DNA of 64,000 nt from Enterococcus moraviensis ATCC BAA-383. GTDB lineage: Bacteria > Bacillota > Bacilli > Lactobacillales > Enterococcaceae. Both the position numbers and the translations under genes were made by a program. Below, one piece after another: positions 43,455 to 55,000 of this stretch. Numbering within the stretch: the stretch's first letter is position 1; each line of letters opens with the position of its first letter. The DNA lies in assembly GCF_000407445.1 (NCBI RefSeq), contig NZ_ASWB01000001.1, positions 372,001 to 436,000 of the forward strand, written 5' to 3'. The notes below the pieces were generated by a model, which worked only from the letters and a program-made list of their open reading frames with translations, was not told the origin of the DNA and did not search any database.

Positions 43455-44279
43455 TCATCTCCCTTGTATAGTATTAGACAATCGAGTTTGTTCGACTTTG
43501 ATTGCGTCTATATTGAGCCAATCATTTGCGATCGTTTTAAACATCTTTGCCGATCCTGTGGTATAAAATTCATTTGGTTCATTTTTATAATGTGGGGTAT
43601 TCGCGATATCAAAGTAATCGAGCAACATACTCACTTCACTTACTGTTTCAGCACCAGAATCAATTAATTTTACCTGAGCGCCCATTACATTTTGAATTAA
43701 AGGTCGTAATAATGGATAATGTGTACAGCCTAAAATCAAGGTATCTAATTTTTTCACTTGTAATGGATTAAGCGTTTCTGATACAACTTTTTTTGCTACA
43801 GATGAATGAAACTCATTACTTTCTACGATTGGGACAAATTTAGGACAGGCCAAACTAGTAACAAATGTGTTCGGTGCTTTTCTCTTTAACGCTTGTTCAT
43901 AAGCACAACTTTTGATTGTTCCAGCAGTACCAATAACACCGATTCGATTCATTTTTGTTGCTTTTAAAGCCGCTCTTGTTCCTGGTAAAATCACACCAAC
44001 GACAGGAATATCTAATTGCGCTTTAATTTCTTCTAATGCTACAGCAGTCGCTGTATTACACGCAATAACTAACATTTTAATCTTTTTTTCTAAAAGGAAA
44101 TTTGTCATTTCCCAAGTAAACTGAACAACTTGTTCAGCAGGTCTTGGCCCATAAGGACACCTTGCCGTATCGCCAAGATAGATCAAACGTTCATTAGGTA
44201 GTTGTCTCATTGCTTCTTTTACTACCGTAAGTCCGCCGACCCCAGAATCTATAAATCCTATTGCTTCATGATTATTCAA
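43455..44279 (-). CDS. racE: Glutamate racemase
   Basis: A 274-residue cofactor-independent racemase that supplies D-glutamate for peptidoglycan. The two catalytic cysteines are in [10 protein letters not shown] and [11 protein letters not shown]; the N-terminal signature is [20 protein letters not shown]. The TTG at 44279 (aligned with the MSNQEAIG start remembered for E. faecalis) has AAAGG about ten bases upstream, so I prefer it to the TTG at 44288. First gene of an operon with the RNase PH fusion and phosphodiesterase. Confidence 0.93.
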   Translation of the reverse strand: MNNHEAIGFIDSGVGGLTVVKEAMRQLPNERLIYLGDTARCPYGPRPAEQVVQFTWEMTNFLLEKKIKMLVIACNTATAVALEEIKAQLDIPVVGVILPGTRAALKATKMNRIGVIGTAGTIKSCAYEQALKRKAPNTFVTSLACPKFVPIVESNEFHSSVAKKVVSETLNPLQVKKLDTLILGCTHYPLLRPLIQNVMGAQVKLIDSGAETVSEVSMLLDYFDIANTPHYKNEPNEFYTTGSAKMFKTIANDWLNIDAIKVEQTRLSNTIQGR

Positions 44280-44740
44280 GTCAATCAAACCTTTACAGTA
44301 TTTTTACAACACTCTTATTCTCTACTTTTTGCTGTTTTTTTTCAAGTTTTATTCTTACTATCTTCTATTATATCATTTTTTACGATCAATTTTTCATTTC
44401 CTATACTCCTTTAAACTCTTTTTCTTTTTGGGTTTTGAAAAAAAACTGGTAATCTTATTTTTCATATGTTATAATTTCTAACATTAACAAACGAATAGAT
44501 TTATGATTTTTTAGTTAGATAAAAAGGAGAACTGTTTTTATAAAAGAACATACGAAATAACGAGAACATCCTATTTATACGACTATACATGAATAATAAT
44601 CGTATACCCCACTCTTATTATTTTCTTATTTCCATTTAAAAAAAATCATTTCTCCATTTTATTCAAAATCTATTCTTATAATCCACAACATCAATTCATT
44701 AAATATGATGTGATAATTCTATACATAAAGGAGAATGACC
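44280..44740 (+). promoter_or_regulatory. Long AT-rich leader of the amino-acid ABC operon
   Basis: A 460-base region between divergent racE and glnQ-type genes. On the plus strand an extended -10 (TGTTATAAT at 44467-44475) and a second TATAAT (44677-44682) are the best promoter candidates. A ribosome-site-like AAGGAG near 44524 is not followed by an ATG. A weak stem ATACGA/TCGTAT flanks about 44576-44606. No gene or known riboswitch was recognised. Confidence 0.35.
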
Positions 44741-45469
44741 ATGATTTCGTTGGAACATGTAAATAAGTATTTTGGAGATCATCATGTATTAAAAGATGTA
44801 TCTTTAAACGTCAACGAAGGAGAAAAAATTGTAATCATCGGCCCGTCTGGTTCTGGAAAGAGCACGTTGATCCGCTGCATCAATCGACTAGAGAAAGTGA
44901 CTGACGGACATATTCTAGTCGACGGCATCGACATCACGGAACCTAAAGCTCCGGTACAAAAAGTGCGTCAAAAAGTAGCGATGGTTTTTCAAAGTTTTAA
45001 TCTCTATGCCCACAAAACAATTATCCAAAACCTTACTTTAGCACCCATCAAGGTAAAAGGCGTTAGCAAAGAAGAAGCAACTAAAACTGGTATGGAATAT
45101 TTAGAACGAGTCGGCTTAGCTGATAAAGCAAATGCCTATCCAGCTCAACTATCAGGTGGTCAGCAACAACGAGTAGCGATTGCGCGAGCATTAAACATGC
45201 ATCCTGAAATCATTCTTTTTGACGAACCCACTTCAGCGCTTGATCCTGAAATGATCCAAGAAGTATTAGATGTAATGGTTGACTTATCTAAGCAAAATAT
45301 CACGATGATCTGTGTAACACACGAAATGGGCTTTGCACGTCAAGTGGCCGACAAAGTTATCTTTATGGATGATGGACAAATCATTGAAACTGGCACACCA
45401 GAACATTTCTTCACTAGCACTCAAAACGAACGTGCAAAGGAATTTTTAAGTAAGATTATTCATAACTAA
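44741..45469 (+). CDS. Polar amino acid ABC importer ATPase (GlnQ-like)
   Basis: A 242-residue ATPase. Walker [11 protein letters not shown], signature [15 protein letters not shown], Walker B ILFDEPTSALDPEM, switch VTHEMGFARQVADKV. First of a four-gene importer operon (ATPase, binding lipoprotein, two permeases). The ATG at 44741 has AAAGGAG at good spacing; an ATG two codons earlier is too near it. The family takes up glutamine, glutamate/aspartate or related amino acids; the exact substrate is unknown. Confidence 0.92.
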   Translation: MISLEHVNKYFGDHHVLKDVSLNVNEGEKIVIIGPSGSGKSTLIRCINRLEKVTDGHILVDGIDITEPKAPVQKVRQKVAMVFQSFNLYAHKTIIQNLTLAPIKVKGVSKEEATKTGMEYLERVGLADKANAYPAQLSGGQQQRVAIARALNMHPEIILFDEPTSALDPEMIQEVLDVMVDLSKQNITMICVTHEMGFARQVADKVIFMDDGQIIETGTPEHFFTSTQNERAKEFLSKIIHN

Positions 45470-45501
45470 TAAAACAACACATATAGAAGGAGGATTTTCA
45501 A

Positions 45502-46326
45502 ATGAAAAAAACAACGAAACTTTTAGGTGCGCTCTCTCTTACGCTATTACTTGGCTTGATTGTAGGTTGTGGAAATGGCGGAGATGGTACAGATTCAGCC
45601 AACTCTAACAGCAAAGGAACAACCGATGTTCAAAAAATCAAAGATGCTGGCGTTATTAAAGTCGGAATTAAAGAAGACGTACCCAATTTTGGTTATATGA
45701 ATCCTGACACGAAGAAAAATGAAGGGATGGAGCCAGATATCGCTCGCTTGATTGCTAAGGAACTGACAGGTAGTGAAGATAACGTGGAGTTTGTCGGTGT
45801 AACAGCTAAAACACGAGGCCCGTTGCTAGATAATGGAGAGTTGGATATGGTTATCGCAACATTCACCATTACAGAAGAACGAAAAGAAACATATAACTTC
45901 ACGACGCCTTATTATAAAGATGAAGTTGGTTTCTTAGTAAGAAAAGCTGATAAATTCACTGATACTGCTAGCTTAGATGGTAAAACAATCGGTGTCGTTC
46001 AATCAGCAACTACAAAAGAAGCCATCGAAAAACAAGCAAAAGAATTAGGTGTGTCTTTCAAATACCAAGAACTTGGGTCATACCCAGAACTAAAAACTGC
46101 TTTGACTTCAAAAAGAATTGACGCTTTTTCAGTTGATAAATCTATTTTAACAGGTTATTTAGATGATAGCACTGAGATACTAAAAGATGGTTTTTCACCA
46201 CAAGAATATGGTATTGCTACGAAAAAAGCAAACACTGAACTAAATGACCACTTAAATAAATCCATTGAAAAATGGGAAAAAGACGGCACTTTAGAAAAAA
46301 TTTACAAGACGTGGAATCTGGACTAA
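45502..46326 (+). CDS. Amino acid ABC importer substrate-binding lipoprotein
   Basis: A 274-residue lipoprotein. The signal peptide ends in LIVGC, placing the lipidated cysteine at residue 23; a Gly/Ser-rich linker follows. The SBP_bac_3 fold spans about 45-270: VIKVGIKEDVPNFGYMNPDT, GMEPDIARLIAKEL, LDMVIATFTITEERK, GKTIGVVQSATTKEA. The TITEERK segment and the GxVQSATT loop are common in glutamate/glutamine/aspartate binders. Ribosome site AAGGAGG. Confidence 0.9.
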   Translation: MKKTTKLLGALSLTLLLGLIVGCGNGGDGTDSANSNSKGTTDVQKIKDAGVIKVGIKEDVPNFGYMNPDTKKNEGMEPDIARLIAKELTGSEDNVEFVGVTAKTRGPLLDNGELDMVIATFTITEERKETYNFTTPYYKDEVGFLVRKADKFTDTASLDGKTIGVVQSATTKEAIEKQAKELGVSFKYQELGSYPELKTALTSKRIDAFSVDKSILTGYLDDSTEILKDGFSPQEYGIATKKANTELNDHLNKSIEKWEKDGTLEKIYKTWNLD

Positions 46327-46373
46327 TATTTCCCGACTCTACGCAACTTCGTTAGGATTTGGGAGGAAATCAG

Positions 46374-47072
46374 ATGTTCATTATAGCTAATACAGGCCCA
46401 TTTGCACTTTACAGGTGGGAAGCATTACTTAAAGATTGGAGACTTTTTGGTGATGCTTTCCTCTATACTATTCTATTAGCCGTTGGGTCACTAGTTGTAG
46501 CAATGCTACTAGGTATTTTTTTCGGTAGTCTGTCTGCAATGCAAAATAAGTTGTTGAATATAATCAGTAGAATTTATGTTGAATTTTTCCAAAACACACC
46601 TCTGTTGATTCAATTTATTGTTGTTTATTATGGCTTTCCATTGATCAGCCCACTATTAACTTTTTCGACAACGACGATTGCCATTCTCTGTGTTGGTCTT
46701 TACCATGGGGCTTATATCTCCGAAGTTGTTCGTTCTGGGATCGGTGCTGTGCCAAAAGGACAATTCGAAGCGGCCTATTCACAAGGATTTTCTTACAGTA
46801 AAACAATGCGTTATGTTGTATTACCACAAGCTTGGCGCATTATGTTGCCGCCATTAACAAATCAAATCGTTAACTTGATCAAAAATACTTCTACCGTCGC
46901 TATCATTTCAGGTGCAGATGTAATGTTCACAGCAAACAGCTGGTCTTCCATTAATTTAAATTACATTCCAGCTTTCGCTTTAGCAGGATTCCTTTACTTC
47001 ATTTTGTGTTTCCCATTAGCTAAATTAGCTCGGAAATTAGAAGAAAATAATAAGAAAGCTTATACCAGATAG
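46374..47072 (+). CDS. Amino acid ABC importer permease 1
   Basis: A 232-residue permease of the HisM/GlnP group with about five helices. It contains the EAA loop for the ATPase (GQFEAAYSQGFSYSKTMRYV) and FFQNTPLLIQFIVVYYGFP. The ATG at 46374 has GGAGG at good spacing; the frame extends five codons further, through that ribosome site. Pairs with the next gene. Confidence 0.9.
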   Translation: MFIIANTGPFALYRWEALLKDWRLFGDAFLYTILLAVGSLVVAMLLGIFFGSLSAMQNKLLNIISRIYVEFFQNTPLLIQFIVVYYGFPLISPLLTFSTTTIAILCVGLYHGAYISEVVRSGIGAVPKGQFEAAYSQGFSYSKTMRYVVLPQAWRIMLPPLTNQIVNLIKNTSTVAIISGADVMFTANSWSSINLNYIPAFALAGFLYFILCFPLAKLARKLEENNKKAYTR

Positions 47073-47085
47073 GAGGTTCGCAATC

Positions 47086-47742
47086 ATGTCTTTTTCAGAA
47101 CAAATGAGTCAACTTCTGACCGGCAATAATTTGCGCTTTTTATTTGATGGTTTGAAGCTTACTCTCTATATTTCTTTTGTTTCAATTGTTTTAAGTACCC
47201 TGTTTGGGACAATTTTGGCTGTTCTGAGGAATCAAAAAACAGGTCCTTTAAAATTTTTAGCTAGCTTGTATATCGAAATCGTTCGAAATATACCTAATTT
47301 ATTATGGATTTATGTTATTTTCTTGATTTTTAAAATTAAGTCTACGCCAGCTGGCATCGTAAGTTTTACGGTTTTTACAACAGCAGCATTAGCCGAAATT
47401 ATTCGTGGTGGCTTAAATGGCGTAGATAAAGGTCAAAAAGAAGCAGCTCGCTCGCAAGGGTTCAGCAATTTTCAAATCCTTTTGCATATCGTTTTGCCTC
47501 AGGCCATTCGCAATGTATTGCCAGCCATTGTTTCTCAATTTGTAACCGTCATTAAAGATACTAGTTTTTTATATTCTGTTATCGCGTTACAAGAACTATT
47601 CGGAAAATCATATATCCTTATGGGGCGCTACGCTCAAACTGAGCAGGTTTTCGCCATTTATGGGCTTGTGGCCTTAATGTATTTTGTAATTAATTTCTCG
47701 ATTTCTCAGTTTTCGAGATGGCTATCTAGAAATTGGGTTTAA
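47086..47742 (+). CDS. Amino acid ABC importer permease 2
   Basis: A 218-residue permease, second half of the heterodimer. EAA loop GQKEAARSQGFSNFQILLHI, preceded by EIVRNIPNLLWIYVIFLIF. Starts 13 bases after permease 1 with AGGAGG. The operon ends at a strong hairpin. Confidence 0.9.
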   Translation: MSFSEQMSQLLTGNNLRFLFDGLKLTLYISFVSIVLSTLFGTILAVLRNQKTGPLKFLASLYIEIVRNIPNLLWIYVIFLIFKIKSTPAGIVSFTVFTTAALAEIIRGGLNGVDKGQKEAARSQGFSNFQILLHIVLPQAIRNVLPAIVSQFVTVIKDTSFLYSVIALQELFGKSYILMGRYAQTEQVFAIYGLVALMYFVINFSISQFSRWLSRNWV

Positions 47743-47757
47743 AAATTTATTCAAACT

Positions 47758-47807
47758 AAAAGGTGCTGCGACAAAAACTAGAAAAGTTTTGTCACAGCAC
47801 CTTTTTT
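47758..47807. terminator. Bidirectional terminator between the ABC operon and pheT
   Basis: AAAGGTGCTGcGACAAAACT pairs with AGTTTTGTCACAGCACCTTT; it is followed by TTTT on the plus strand and AGTTTGAATAAA on the other. The stem abuts the pheT stop. Confidence 0.85.
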
Positions 47808-50231
47808 CTAACGAATCGTTAAATCAAATTGTTCCACTAAAGCTTTCTCTACTTTTTCCATTGATTGATTGATTTCTTCGTCAACCAAAGTTGCTTCTGG
47901 ATTCACAAAAGTTAGGCTATAAGCCATTGATTTTTTACCTTCAGCAATGTTATCGCCTTGGTAAACGTCAAATAAGTGAACAGATTGCAAGAATTTTCCT
48001 GCATGTTTTGAAATTGTTTCAACGAGTTCATGGCTTGTTACTGATTCACTAACGAGTAGCGCAATATCACGTGAAACGGCAGGGAATTTTGAAATTTGTT
48101 TGTACACTAACGGTTCATTTTCTTCGTCAATGATTGCTTTGAGATTCAATTCAGCTGCGTATGTTTCAGGGATTTCATATTCTTTTGCTACCGTTGGGTG
48201 AACCTGTCCAACGAATCCGATGACTGTGTCATTCAATTTCACTAAAGCTGTTCTTCCAGGATGTAGATCCTTGTTATCTTTTGTTGCCACAAAAGTAATT
48301 TTCTCAGAGATTCCAAGTGAATCAAATAAAACTTCTAACATCCCTTTGATCGTATAGAATTCAACAGGTGTCTCTTTTGTTTCCCAGTCTTTTACCGTTC
48401 TATTCCCTGATAAAACAAGACCTAAATGATTTTCTTCGTATGGTAATTCTTTTTTAGGATCATTATCTTGGTAGAATACTCGCCCTATTTCATAAAGAGC
48501 TACATTGTTATTTTTTCGAGCAACATTATAGGCTACGTCATCCAATAATCCCGAAATCAAGTTCATTCTTAAAACAGAACGTTCTTCGCTCATTGGCCAT
48601 TGCAAACTTGTAGTTGCACTTTCTCTCATCATAAATTGACGAGATTTTTCTTCTGTCGTCAAAGCATAGCTGATTGCTTCACTCGCTCCACAGCCTTCCA
48701 ACAGACTCTTGATTTTACGAACTAAAAGCTGTCCGCTAGTTAAGCTACCTGCCACTGTTTCACCTTTTGGCAATGTAGATGGTAAGTTATCATACCCATA
48801 AATGCGTGCTACTTCTTCGATCAAATCGGCTTCGATCGTAATATCCCAGCGTCTAGGAGGAACTGATACCGTATATTTTTCTTGATCCAGTACATAGTCA
48901 AAACCTAGTGTGTCAAAAATTTCACTGACCGTCGCTTGATCCATTTTAGTTCCTAAGTATTCATTGATTCGCGAAATCGTCACACTTACAGCAACCTCAT
49001 CAAGGGTTACTTCTGAACCGACCGCTTTACCTGAAACAACGGTTCCTCCAGCTAATTTGGCGATCATTGCAGCAGCTACATCTCCTGCTTCACCAATTGT
49101 TGCATGATTGATCCCTTTTTCAAATCGGCTAGATGACTCACTACGTAAATTGAACTCTTTTGATGTTCTACGAACGGATAGTGAATTAAATAAAGCTGAC
49201 TCTAAAGCTACAGTTGTTGTTTCATCAGTAATTTCTGAGTCAGCCCCACCCATAACGCCAGCCAAGGCGACAGGAACTTGCCCATTTGTAATAACGATAT
49301 TCTCCTCTGATACTTTGCGTGTTTCGCCATCTAATGTGACAATTTCTTCACCTGTTTTACCACGTCTTACTAAAATATTTTTGCTCGCTAGCTTATCATA
49401 ATCAAACGCATGTAACGGTTGTCCGAATAATAAAAGGATATAGTTTGTGATATCAACTACATTATTGATTGGGCGAATCCCCTCATTCATTAAACGTGTT
49501 TGCAGCCATAGTGGACTTTCAGCGATTTTCACATCTTTGATAACTCTGATTTGGTAAGCTGGTGTATCTTCTTTGTCGGTCACTTCCACAGAAATGTAAT
49601 CTGCAGCAGTTTCACTTGTATCCTCTTTTAAGGGCTCATCATTAAACTTGGGTGTTTGACGGTAAATAGCCCCGACTTCGTAGGCAACACCACGCATGCT
49701 TAATGCATCAGCACGGTTTGGTGTGATCGATAATTCGATAATATGATCGTCCATATCTAAGTATGAAAAGACATCATCACCATTCACAGCGTCTTCTGGC
49801 ATATAATAGATTCCATCTGAATAAGTTTTAGGAATTACATTATCTGAATACCCTAATTCTTGTAAAGAACAAATCATGCCGTTCGAAACTTCTCCACGCA
49901 TTTTACCTTTTTTGATTTTTTGATTCCCTGTTATTCGAGATCCAGGTAACGCTACGATTACTTTGATCCCTTCTTTCACATTAGGTGCACCGCATACAAT
50001 TTGCGATAATTCTTCTTCACCGATATCCACTTGACATATTGATAAGTGATCAGAGTTAGGATGTGGGACACATTCTTTGACCTCTCCGACCACAATTTTT
50101 TTCAAACCTTCTTCTGGTACTTCAACACCTTCAACTTCAATCCCTGTTAAAGACATTTGATCAGATAATTCTTTTGCTGAGATTTTTGATAGATCTAAAT
50201 ATTCACTTAACCATTTATAAGAAACTAACAT
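47808..50231 (-). CDS. pheT: Phenylalanyl-tRNA synthetase beta subunit
   Basis: An 807-residue PheRS beta chain, forming alpha2beta2 with PheS. Domains in order: N-terminal B1 and an OB-type tRNA-binding domain (about 40-150, [27 protein letters not shown]), B3/B4 editing domain (about 210-390), B5 (about 410-475), core-like B6-B7, and the C-terminal FDX-ACB anticodon-binding domain (about 715-807, [15 protein letters not shown]). Six bases after pheS, with AAAGGAG inside the pheS end. Full family length. Confidence 0.96.
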   Translation of the reverse strand: MLVSYKWLSEYLDLSKISAKELSDQMSLTGIEVEGVEVPEEGLKKIVVGEVKECVPHPNSDHLSICQVDIGEEELSQIVCGAPNVKEGIKVIVALPGSRITGNQKIKKGKMRGEVSNGMICSLQELGYSDNVIPKTYSDGIYYMPEDAVNGDDVFSYLDMDDHIIELSITPNRADALSMRGVAYEVGAIYRQTPKFNDEPLKEDTSETAADYISVEVTDKEDTPAYQIRVIKDVKIAESPLWLQTRLMNEGIRPINNVVDITNYILLLFGQPLHAFDYDKLASKNILVRRGKTGEEIVTLDGETRKVSEENIVITNGQVPVALAGVMGGADSEITDETTTVALESALFNSLSVRRTSKEFNLRSESSSRFEKGINHATIGEAGDVAAAMIAKLAGGTVVSGKAVGSEVTLDEVAVSVTISRINEYLGTKMDQATVSEIFDTLGFDYVLDQEKYTVSVPPRRWDITIEADLIEEVARIYGYDNLPSTLPKGETVAGSLTSGQLLVRKIKSLLEGCGASEAISYALTTEEKSRQFMMRESATTSLQWPMSEERSVLRMNLISGLLDDVAYNVARKNNNVALYEIGRVFYQDNDPKKELPYEENHLGLVLSGNRTVKDWETKETPVEFYTIKGMLEVLFDSLGISEKITFVATKDNKDLHPGRTALVKLNDTVIGFVGQVHPTVAKEYEIPETYAAELNLKAIIDEENEPLVYKQISKFPAVSRDIALLVSESVTSHELVETISKHAGKFLQSVHLFDVYQGDNIAEGKKSMAYSLTFVNPEATLVDEEINQSMEKVEKALVEQFDLTIR

Positions 50232-50237
50232 CGTCGA

Positions 50238-51284
50238 CTACTCCTTTACCTTGAACTGATTTAAGAAACGTAAATCATTTTGATAGAAATTACGAATGTC
50301 ATTAACACCATAACGTAGCATTGCTACACGATCTGGGCCTAAGCCAAAAGCAAATCCTGTATACTCATTCGGGTCGATTCCTGACATAGACAAGACGTCC
50401 GGATGAACCATTCCAGCACCCAAAATCTCGATCCAACCTGTTTGCTTACAAACATTACAGCCTGCACCACCACATTTGAAGCAACTAACATCCACTTCAA
50501 CGGAAGGTTCAGTAAACGGAAAATAACTTGGGCGCAGACGAATTTTACGATCTTCACCAAACATTTTCTTCATCACAACTTCTAATGTGCCTTTTAGGTC
50601 ACCCATTGTAATATTTTTATCAATGACTAGCCCTTCGATTTGATGGAATTGGTGGCTATGTGTCGCATCATCTGTATCTCTACGGAAAACTTTCCCTGGA
50701 GAAATCATGCGGAGTGCCCCTTTTGAAAAATCATGTTTTTCCATCGTTCTTGCTTGTACAGGAGATGTATGGGTACGGATCAAGATCTCATCTGAGATAT
50801 AAAAAGTGTCTTGCATATCACGAGCTGGGTGATCTTTTGGTAAATTCATCCGTTCAAAGTTATAATGATCAGACTCAACTTCATAGCCTTCTACAACTTG
50901 ATAGCCCATTCCTACAAAAATATCTTCGATTTCTTCCATCACTTGGGATAATACATGACGAGTGCCATGTGTCATCTGTTTACCTGGCAATGTTACATCG
51001 ATTGTTTCCTGTTCCAAGGCTGCATTCAACGCCTCTGTCTCTAAAATTTCCTTGCGAGTTTCAACAGCTTCAGTCAATAAATCTCGGATTTCATTGGCAA
51101 AACTCCCCACTACAGGACGCTCTTCTGCTGATAAATCTTTCATTCCTCTCAAGACTTCTGTGATTGGACCTTTTTTTCCTAGTGTTTCCACTCTGATTTG
51201 GTTTAAGGCTTTAAGATCTGCTACATTTTGAATATTTGTCAATGTTTCATCTCTTAACGCTTCTAATTGCGCTTTTAATGTCAT
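50238..51284 (-). CDS. pheS: Phenylalanyl-tRNA synthetase alpha subunit
   Basis: A 348-residue catalytic alpha chain. An N-terminal coiled coil (about 1-85) is followed by the class II core: motif 2 region [20 protein letters not shown], the [14 protein letters not shown] strand, a [17 protein letters not shown] zinc-like knuckle, and motif 3 [14 protein letters not shown]. The ribosome site is AAAGGA. Expression is controlled by the T-box leader upstream. Confidence 0.96.
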   Translation of the reverse strand: MTLKAQLEALRDETLTNIQNVADLKALNQIRVETLGKKGPITEVLRGMKDLSAEERPVVGSFANEIRDLLTEAVETRKEILETEALNAALEQETIDVTLPGKQMTHGTRHVLSQVMEEIEDIFVGMGYQVVEGYEVESDHYNFERMNLPKDHPARDMQDTFYISDEILIRTHTSPVQARTMEKHDFSKGALRMISPGKVFRRDTDDATHSHQFHQIEGLVIDKNITMGDLKGTLEVVMKKMFGEDRKIRLRPSYFPFTEPSVEVDVSCFKCGGAGCNVCKQTGWIEILGAGMVHPDVLSMSGIDPNEYTGFAFGLGPDRVAMLRYGVNDIRNFYQNDLRFLNQFKVKE

Positions 51285-51342
51285 TTTTCTAATCCTTTCT
51301 TTTGCTTGATAATAAAATTGAGTTTCAGTCTATAATTAAAAA

Positions 51343-51560
51343 ACGATAGCTCGCTCCTCATATAAAGGAACGAGCTATCGTGTTACCATCCTACTTCATG
51401 ACAAAAAATCATGCACTCAATTCTTATAACGGCTTTCACCGGTCTGAACACTTGGAACAAACAAACTCCAGAAGTGAATTTCATTTTTCGATGACGTAAC
51501 CTGTTTACAGTCTATGACAGGTTTTCCCTTTTCGTATCAGCCAAATTACTCTTTTCTATC
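51343..51560 (-). ncRNA. T-box leader of pheST
   Basis: The minus-strand leader carries the T-box core AGGATGGTAACACG (51379-51392), which pairs with uncharged tRNA. Directly after it comes a terminator stem (CGATAGCTCG with CGAGCTATCG, 51343-51380, then TTTTTTAA). An upstream stem I region runs from about 51450 to 51550, and the leader contains TTC triplets that could be the phenylalanine specifier. When Phe-tRNA is uncharged, the antiterminator should form and transcription enter pheST. The 5' limit is approximate. Confidence 0.85.
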
Positions 51561-51612
51561 AACGTTTTTTGTTATTCAATTGATTACAGTTTACAAGAAA
51601 TTAAGTCTTAGG

Positions 51613-51957
51613 TCAACAGCATTCTTCAGATGTGACCCATTTTTCTGCCCATTCTTGGATTTGTTCCATTGCTTGTTGCAAGTCCTTGCCTTTATTTGTG
51701 AGAAAATATTCTAGACGACTACTCTCATCGCAACGAACTGCTTTAGAGATGATCCCTTCGCCTTCTAATTCTTTCAAGCGTTCTACTAACACTCGATCGC
51801 TAAGTTCTGGGATTTTTTGTCTTAACTCACCAAATCGTTGAGGACCATTTTCCAACAAGACATCAATAATCAAACCATTCCATTTCTTCCCTAAAATCGC
51901 GAATGCTTTTTCGAACTTGGGACATAGTGAAAAATCGGTTGTTTTTACTTGCTCCAT
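51613..51957 (-). CDS. HxlR-family winged-helix regulator
   Basis: A 114-residue HxlR/DUF24 regulator. The N-terminal CPKFEKAFAILGKKWNGLII has the cysteine used for redox or electrophile sensing in several relatives. The DNA-binding helix is in LRQKIPELSDRVLVERLKEL, and the wing ends SRLEYFLTNKGKDL. The ATG at 51957 follows GAGGTGAGG. No target gene is adjacent. A CC pair ends the protein (SEECC), a little unusual. Confidence 0.85.
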   Translation of the reverse strand: MEQVKTTDFSLCPKFEKAFAILGKKWNGLIIDVLLENGPQRFGELRQKIPELSDRVLVERLKELEGEGIISKAVRCDESSRLEYFLTNKGKDLQQAMEQIQEWAEKWVTSEECC

Positions 51958-52022
51958 TTTCCTCACCTCGTGAACTGAGTATAGCACACAACTTACAATT
52001 TGTAAGTATATTTGCTTCTATT

Positions 52023-55000
52023 TTATTTCATTTTTTCAATGATTTTTTCTTCATCCATATCGATAATAATACCTGCCGATAATAATACTAACAGGACGTT
52101 ATTTACTTCTTTACCTGTTGCTTGAGCTAATGCTTTTCGATATAAGTTTAACTGACCACGATAGCGTTGAATGATTTTTTTGATTTCTTGAATATTTTCG
52201 ATATCTTGAACAAAATCAGTTTTATAATCGTACAGAATACACTCTTTTTCTTGTTCAACATACCCATCAATCATTCCGTGAATCAATAAATCATCTTGCG
52301 TTTCTTTTGGATAATCTTTGATCAATTCTTCCGCTTTCAATAGCATCGAAAAGGGTTGTTCTCGTACAACTTGTTTAGGATTTTCTAACAGTTTTTGTCC
52401 TAATTTCGTTTGATAGAAGGATAGAACCTGATTACTATTGATATGTTTCGCTACATTTTCTTGAATAATCTTCGCTTGAACCAGTTCGTCAATTAATTGA
52501 AGAATACTTTCTTTACTTGGTTCCATATTTAAATCCAAAAGCTGTAAGAGATAATGAGTCGCAGTTCCGATTTCTAAAGCAGATGGTTTGCGAATCGTCT
52601 CAATGAATTTAGGTTTTCCTAACTCACCATCACTTATCCGATGAACGATCATCGGAGCTGGCTGGATCGTATTTTTTTCATTCACTTCAATCTTAGCAAT
52701 TTCTTTATTATCAGGATCTTCAAAAACTCGTTTAATCTCAGATACCGATTGATAATTCGTTGTTTTTGTTGAAAGTTGATAGGGATAATCGTAGTTTAAC
52801 CGACTAAGACCTTCTTGTACAGCCTTTGGATCACTACTTTTAGTCGTTTCTCCCGTATTTACACCAGTATCAATGAATTGAAGTGAGGCAAATTGTTCTA
52901 CAATTTCCTTTTCCGTCATAAATGAAACTGAAAAACCAGCGGAATGGTGAGTAATACCTGGAATGTTTTCAGTAATAAATTCAGTTTGAAACTCAGACAT
53001 TTTCTGATGGCGAACCAAGCTCATACCTACCCAGTTCATCAAACTACTTTTCCCTTGCAGACGATTCTCACTTGGCAAGACTTTTGATTGAACATCAGCC
53101 ACTTTCAGCCATTCTTTAAACGTTGCTTCTTGGTTATTATACGAACCCACAAGATAGAGTTTTTGTTCTGCACGAGTCAAGGCTACATACAATTTACGCA
53201 TTTCCTCTGAAAGTAACTTCTTCAACTTCGCCTGCTTGATTGCTAGAAATGGTAATGTTTCAAAAAGCATTCGATCATTTTGATCCAAATACCGTATTCC
53301 TACACCAAGTCTATCATCAAAAATATACCGCTCATTTAGATCTCCTAGATTAAATTCTTTTGTCATGTCTAAAATAAAGACAACTGGAAATTCCAAGCCT
53401 TTACTTGCGTGGATCGTCATTACACGAACTGCATTCTCTTCACTCAAAATAACAGGTTCCGCTAGGTCTTTATCTTTTTCTTGCATTTTTTCAATGAAGC
53501 GAACAAATTGAAACAACCCACGAAAACTTGTTTGTTCATAACTAGCCGCTCGATCAACAAGTGCAAATAAATTGGCCTGTCTTTGTTTTCCAGCTGCCAT
53601 CCCACCGACATAGTCTAAATACGCAGTATCTTGATAAATCTGCCAAATAAGAGTAGCTAACTGATTTCGTCTAGCAAGTTCTCGCCATTGTTCAAGTAAT
53701 TCTGAAAAATGTATCGTTTTTTCTTTTAGCGCTTGTTCTGAAACTTCTTTAGGCTCCATTTGATTAAACGTTAAAAAGGCTTCATAGTAGGAACTCTTTT
53801 TGGCAGCCAAACGAATTGTAACTAATTCATTTTCTTTTAACCCTACTATTGGTGAGCGTAGTACCGCAGCTAATGGGATATCTTGATACGGATTATCAAT
53901 GATTTGTAAAAGTGCAACCATTGTTTGTACTTCTGTTGCTTGAAAATAATTCTGAGCATCGTTTACTTGGATCGGAATACCAGCCTGTTTAAATATTTCT
54001 AAAATGGTCAAATTATTTTTCTTTGTTGGTGTCAACAGTACAATATCTTGATACATCAGCGGACGATTTTCTTTTGTTGCTTTATCATAAATCAGAAATT
54101 TTTTATCGATCAATTCTCTGATTTTTAACGCTGTCATGTGTAATTCGCCTTCTGTTTTATCTTCTAAAATCAGTTGTGAATCATCTAAAATAAGGGGTTC
54201 TTCCAATTGCTCTGATTTTTTTTCATAAATTAACAGTTCTGTGTCATAGTTTTCCGCTTCTTCAAATTGATCAAATCCATGGACCAATTGGGCAGCTTCA
54301 TCATAGGCAATTTGACCAACACGTTCATCCATCAACTGTTCAAAAACAAGATTGGTAAAATCCAACACATTTTTTCTTGAACGAAAATTTTCGGCCAAAA
54401 TGATTCTTTTACCCTCTTTATTTTGTCCATATTGATTATATTTTTCGATGAATAATGTTGGATCAGCTAAACGGAAGGAATAGATGGACTGCTTGACATC
54501 TCCAACCATAAATAAGTTTCCTTCTTCAGCCAATGGCTTTCGTAGCCAATACAAAATTGTTTCTTGCAACCGATTGACATCTTGATATTCATCGACCAAA
54601 ACTTCATCGAATTTCTCACGGTAGTACTTAGAAGCTTCCGTTTCAAACCATTTTCCATCCACTTTTTTTGTAAGGATATTCAAAGTGAAATGCTCTAGAT
54701 CATTGAAATCAACAAGTCCTTTTTTTAATTTCTGTGTACTGTAGGCATTGATAAATGCATTTCCAACTTGGGCCATCTCTTCAACTAGTGGGCGAGCTTG
54801 TTCCAAAATTGTTTTCATTTGCTCTGGTGACAATGTAAACAGATTTGCCAAAATATCATTAACGGCTTTTTTATTTTGTTCTCGTAAATTTTTTGCTTGA
54901 ACGGCTGTTTCTTTCAATTCTTCGACGCGGACAGTAGGATACCGTTCAAACTTAACCGTTTTTGAAATGTCATATCCAGATTCTAAATCATTATCGGCCA

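Noticed and set aside
43203-44452. Several open frames on the plus strand opposite racE and rph
   Set aside because: They are shadows of conserved genes on the other strand, have no ribosome sites, and their translations resemble nothing.
50660-51163. 167-codon plus-strand frame opposite pheS
   Set aside because: Antisense to a highly conserved synthetase gene, no ribosome site and no plausible protein features.
51343-51560. Hairpin-rich region first considered as an attachment site or repeat
   Set aside because: The AGGATGGTAACACG core and following terminator show it to be a T-box leader.
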